Shown: positions 5,342 to 7,267 of the stretch, piece after piece
Layout of the letters: every line of letters begins with the position of its first letter
How positions within the stretch are numbered: position 1 is the stretch's first letter
Assembly (NCBI GenBank): GCA_947071365.1
Contig: CAMTFT010000080.1
Span: forward strand, 1 to 7,267
Length of the DNA: 7,267 bases
Direction of reading: 5' to 3'
DNA from: an uncultured bacterium
GTDB taxonomy: Bacteria > Bacillota > Clostridia > Lachnospirales > Lachnospiraceae
The notes under the pieces: model-generated
What the model was told of the DNA's origin: nothing
The model's database searches: none
Seen by the model: only the letters and a program-made list of their open reading frames with translations
Made by a program: the position numbers and the translations under genes

Positions 5342-6681
5342 GCAGAGTGGAAAAACGAAGAGTTGAGGAGCAGGGAAAAGGTAGGCAAAGAGCGGGAGAA
5401 CAGAGAGGCCAGGGGCGGAAAACAGAGAGGCAAAGAGGCTGGGAACAAAGTAAGAACAGGCAGAGAACGGACGGGCGGAAAGTAGAAAAACAAAAATTAG
5501 AGGAACATTGGGAAAAGAAGCGCATAAAAAAGAGCATTCCAGGACAGGAGTGTCCGGTGGAAAAACATTGCGGCGGCTGTCAGTATCTGAACTGTACCTA
5601 CGAAGAGCAGCTTGCCCAGAAACAGGATATGGTGAAAAAGTTGCTGGCGCCTTATTGTCCGGTACACAGGATTACGGGCATGGAGAATCCTTTTCATTAC
5701 CGTAATAAGGTACATGCCGTATTTGCGCATCGCCGTGACGGTTCCGTGATATCAGGAATTTATGCGGAGGGGACGCATGATGTGGTGATGGTGGAGCAGT
5801 GTCTGTTGGAGGATGAAAAGTCAGATGAGATTATCGGCAGTATCCGTGGACTGCTGAAGTCCTTTAAAATCAAGACGTACGATGAAGATACAGGTTATGG
5901 CCTTTTCCGGCACGTATTGATCCGAACAGCCCATCAGACGGGACAGATCATGGTCGTTCTTGTACTCGGCTCTCCGATCCTGCCATCCAAGAATCATTTT
6001 GTTAAGGCGCTTCTTGCACTCCATCCGGAAATCACAACGATAGTGCTGAACGTCAACGACAAAAAGACGAGTATGGTGCTGGGAGAGCGGGAAACTGTAT
6101 TGTATGGCAGGGGGTATATTGAGGATGTTTTGTGCGGCTGTCGCTTTCGAATTTCAGCGAAATCCTTTTACCAGATAAATTCCATCCAGACAGAGGCGCT
6201 CTACGAGAAGGCGATGGAACTGGCAGGATTGACGGGAACAGAGAGGGTCATAGATGCGTATTGCGGTATCGGCACGATTGGACTGGTAGCGGCGAAGCAC
6301 GCGGGAGAAGTGATCGGCGTGGAGCTGAATCCGGACGCGGTGCGGGATGCGGTGCGCAATGCAAAGGCTAACGGGGCAAAGAATGTGCGTTTTTATCAAA
6401 ATGACGCAGGAAGATTTATGGTGCAGATGGCGGAGGCCGGAGAACGGGCAGACGTTGTTTTCATGGATCCGCCGCGGGCTGGAAGCGATGAAGCATTTCT
6501 GTCTTCCGTGGTGAAGCTGGCGCCGGAGCGGATCGTCTATATTTCATGTAATCCCCAGACGCAGGCGAGGGATTTAAAGTATTTGACGAGGCATGGATAT
6601 CGGGCGGAGGGGGCGTGGCCGTATGATATGTTTCCGTTTGCAAATCATGTTGAAAGTATCGTGCTCCTTCAGAAGAGCTAA
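5338..6681 (+). CDS. rlmD: 23S rRNA (uracil-C5)-methyltransferase, RlmD/RlmCD type
   Basis: A 447-residue class I SAM methyltransferase of the TrmA/RumA family, making 5-methyluridine in 23S rRNA (U1939, and possibly U747 as in Bacillus RlmCD). The [4Fe-4S] ligands are visible: C72-x5-C78-x2-C81 (CPVEKHCGGC) and a fourth, C155. SAM binding is DAYCGIGTIGL (306-316), the target-base pocket SFYQIN (276-281) and DPPR (377-380). The catalytic nucleophile is C404 in YISCNPQT and the general base is E439 in HVESIVLL. Residues 1-68 are unusual: Arg/Lys/Glu/Gln/Gly-rich, low-complexity and purine-rich in the DNA, with no recognisable TRAM domain, which normally occupies this place in RumA. The ATG at 5338 has GGAGGG at 5323-5328, 9 bases upstream, and overlaps the pflX stop by 4 bases. 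No internal ATG lies before the Fe-S cysteines, so the charged tail is probably translated. No terminator is evident after the stop. Confidence 0.93.
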   Translation: MSRVEKRRVEEQGKGRQRAGEQRGQGRKTERQRGWEQSKNRQRTDGRKVEKQKLEEHWEKKRIKKSIPGQECPVEKHCGGCQYLNCTYEEQLAQKQDMVKKLLAPYCPVHRITGMENPFHYRNKVHAVFAHRRDGSVISGIYAEGTHDVVMVEQCLLEDEKSDEIIGSIRGLLKSFKIKTYDEDTGYGLFRHVLIRTAHQTGQIMVVLVLGSPILPSKNHFVKALLALHPEITTIVLNVNDKKTSMVLGERETVLYGRGYIEDVLCGCRFRISAKSFYQINSIQTEALYEKAMELAGLTGTERVIDAYCGIGTIGLVAAKHAGEVIGVELNPDAVRDAVRNAKANGAKNVRFYQNDAGRFMVQMAEAGERADVVFMDPPRAGSDEAFLSSVVKLAPERIVYISCNPQTQARDLKYLTRHGYRAEGAWPYDMFPFANHVESIVLLQKS

Positions 6682-6863
6682 TTTTATATACTGGATTCAT
6701 AGAGACGGATGTAGGTACATAAATAAGGAAGAATGGGAAAAATAAATTCAGTGTATAAAACTGCACTTTAAGAATTTGGATGTGCTCGTGAATGCGGAAT
6801 ACCTGATATTGGTAAAATAGTTTGCAACAGGGAAACGATTTTGCGGAAGACACCCATTCTCTA

Positions 6864-6872
6864 TGGTATACT
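6864..6872 (+). promoter_or_regulatory. Extended -10 promoter for the dihydrofolate reductase gene
   Basis: TGGTATACT contains a good -10 hexamer TATACT (6867-6872) preceded by the TGn extension. No good -35 sits at the ideal 17-base spacing; TTGCGG at 6841-6846 would be 20 bases away, so recognition would rest on the extended -10. Transcription would begin near 6879, leaving a leader of about 40 bases before the ATG at 6918. The rest of the 236-base gap from 6682 is about 34% GC by hand count, with no gene, terminator or strong repeat that I can support. Confidence 0.55.
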
Positions 6873-6917
6873 TGCAATACGGATGAAAAGACGAATATGA
6901 ATCTATGAGGATAAAAT

Positions 6918-7222
6918 ATGATTGCGTTAATTGTTGCTTTTGCTCAAAATCAAGTGATTGGAAATAAAGGACATATTCCCTGGAAAATAAAGGGAGAACA
7001 GAAACGGTTCAAGGAGCTTACAATGGGAAATGTGGTCATTATGGGAAGACGTTCTTTTGAAGAAATAGGCAGACCGTTACCGAATCGCACAACCATTGTT
7101 GTTTCTAGTACTAAAGAATTTACAGGAGGCAATTGTTATACCGCAGGTTCTTTACAAGAGGCGATTAAATTGGCGGGGGATAGAGATGTCTTTATTTCTG
7201 GTGGAGCAAGATTATATGAGGA
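6918..7222 (+). CDS. Dihydrofolate reductase, DfrF-like, 3' truncated
   Basis: Reduces dihydrofolate to tetrahydrofolate with NADPH, and is the target of trimethoprim. 101 codons plus two bases remain of a family about 160-165 residues long. Visible motifs are the NADPH/substrate start MIALIVAFAQNQVIG (1-15), IPWKIKGEQKRFKELT (20-35) with the active-site acid as Glu27, MGRRSFEEIGRPLPNR (42-57) and the dinucleotide-binding FISGGARLY (92-100). The KGEQ form with Glu27 is shared with trimethoprim-resistant DfrA1-type enzymes, and from memory the whole stretch most resembles enterococcal DfrF. Resistance is inference only. GAGG at 6907-6910 lies 7 bases before the ATG. The gene is about 39% GC by hand count, well below its neighbours, with frequent TTA and AGA codons, which suggests separate origin. 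It ends where the adapter begins; the open frame continuing past 7222 (CLLYTSDAADD...) is adapter, not protein. Confidence 0.94.
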
Positions 7223-7267
7223 CTGTCTCTTATACACATCTGACGCTGCCGACGACTTAATAGGTGT
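7223..7267 (+). other. Untrimmed Illumina Nextera (i5 side) adapter
   Basis: Synthetic library sequence. Bases 7223-7241 are the reverse complement of the Tn5 mosaic end (CTGTCTCTTATACACATCT), 7242-7255 the rest of the read-1 tail, 7256-7263 (CTTAATAG) the i5 index position and 7264-7267 (GTGT) the start of the P5 complement. From memory CTTAATAG is the reverse complement of Nextera XT index S518. The last genomic base is 7222, or at most one or two later, since C/T identity at the junction is ambiguous. Confidence 0.98.

Noticed and set aside
6682..6863. Possible decayed coding remnant between rlmD and the DHFR gene
   Set aside because: The longest conceptual pieces are about 25 codons, broken by stops, with no recognisable family; called empty AT-rich intergenic DNA.
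1..7267. Closed circular plasmid or transposon bounded by inverted ends
   Set aside because: The inverted similarity between the two ends is the Tn5 mosaic end of the sequencing adapters, not a biological transposon or overlap.

Overview
The window looks like chromosomal DNA from an anaerobic Gram-positive gut-type bacterium, most likely a Clostridia/Lachnospiraceae member (Bacillota). The grounds are strong AGGAGG-type ribosome binding sites, mid-50s %GC coding regions by eye, all genes on one strand, a PflX-type radical SAM gene, an Fe-S RlmD-type methyltransferase, and a DfrF-like dihydrofolate reductase. Genus cannot be fixed from the sequence alone. Neither end is biological: bases 1-46 and 7223-7267 are untrimmed Illumina Nextera adapters, each carrying an 8-base index and 4 bases of flow-cell primer. 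The genomic insert is therefore 47-7222, and the first and last genes were cut by library fragmentation.

Layout: (1) 47-1898 holds the 3' part of a CCA-adding tRNA nucleotidyltransferase, then a small NUDIX hydrolase with a near-perfect Shine-Dalgarno site, closed by a probable hairpin terminator. (2) 2017-4348 holds two EamA/DMT-type ten-helix transporters. The first carries an in-frame 15-bp tandem repeat (8 units) in a hydrophilic loop. The two are separated by about 300 bp of non-coding, hairpin-rich repeat DNA containing two ~100-bp direct copies and a 10-bp terminal inverted repeat that overlaps the first transporter's stop codon. (3) 4406-6681 holds a PflX-like radical SAM protein overlapping by 4 bases an RlmD/RlmCD-type 23S rRNA m5U methyltransferase. 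The latter's N-terminus is a charged low-complexity stretch instead of a recognisable TRAM domain. (4) 6682-7222 is markedly AT-richer (about 34% GC between genes, about 39% in the gene by hand count). It carries a promoter with an extended -10 and the first 101 codons of a dihydrofolate reductase of the KGEQ/Glu27 type, resembling trimethoprim-resistance DfrF.

Functional links are modest. Cca and RlmD both serve translation (tRNA CCA ends, 23S rRNA methylation); PflX and RlmD are both Fe-S proteins with overlapping reading frames; the transporters have no assignable substrate. I see no clear new multi-gene system. The most interesting items are the structured intergenic repeat with a compensatory base-pair insertion, the coding minisatellite in the transporter, the RlmD N-terminal replacement, the DfrF-like gene in AT-rich DNA, and the library adapters that would mislead any automatic annotation.
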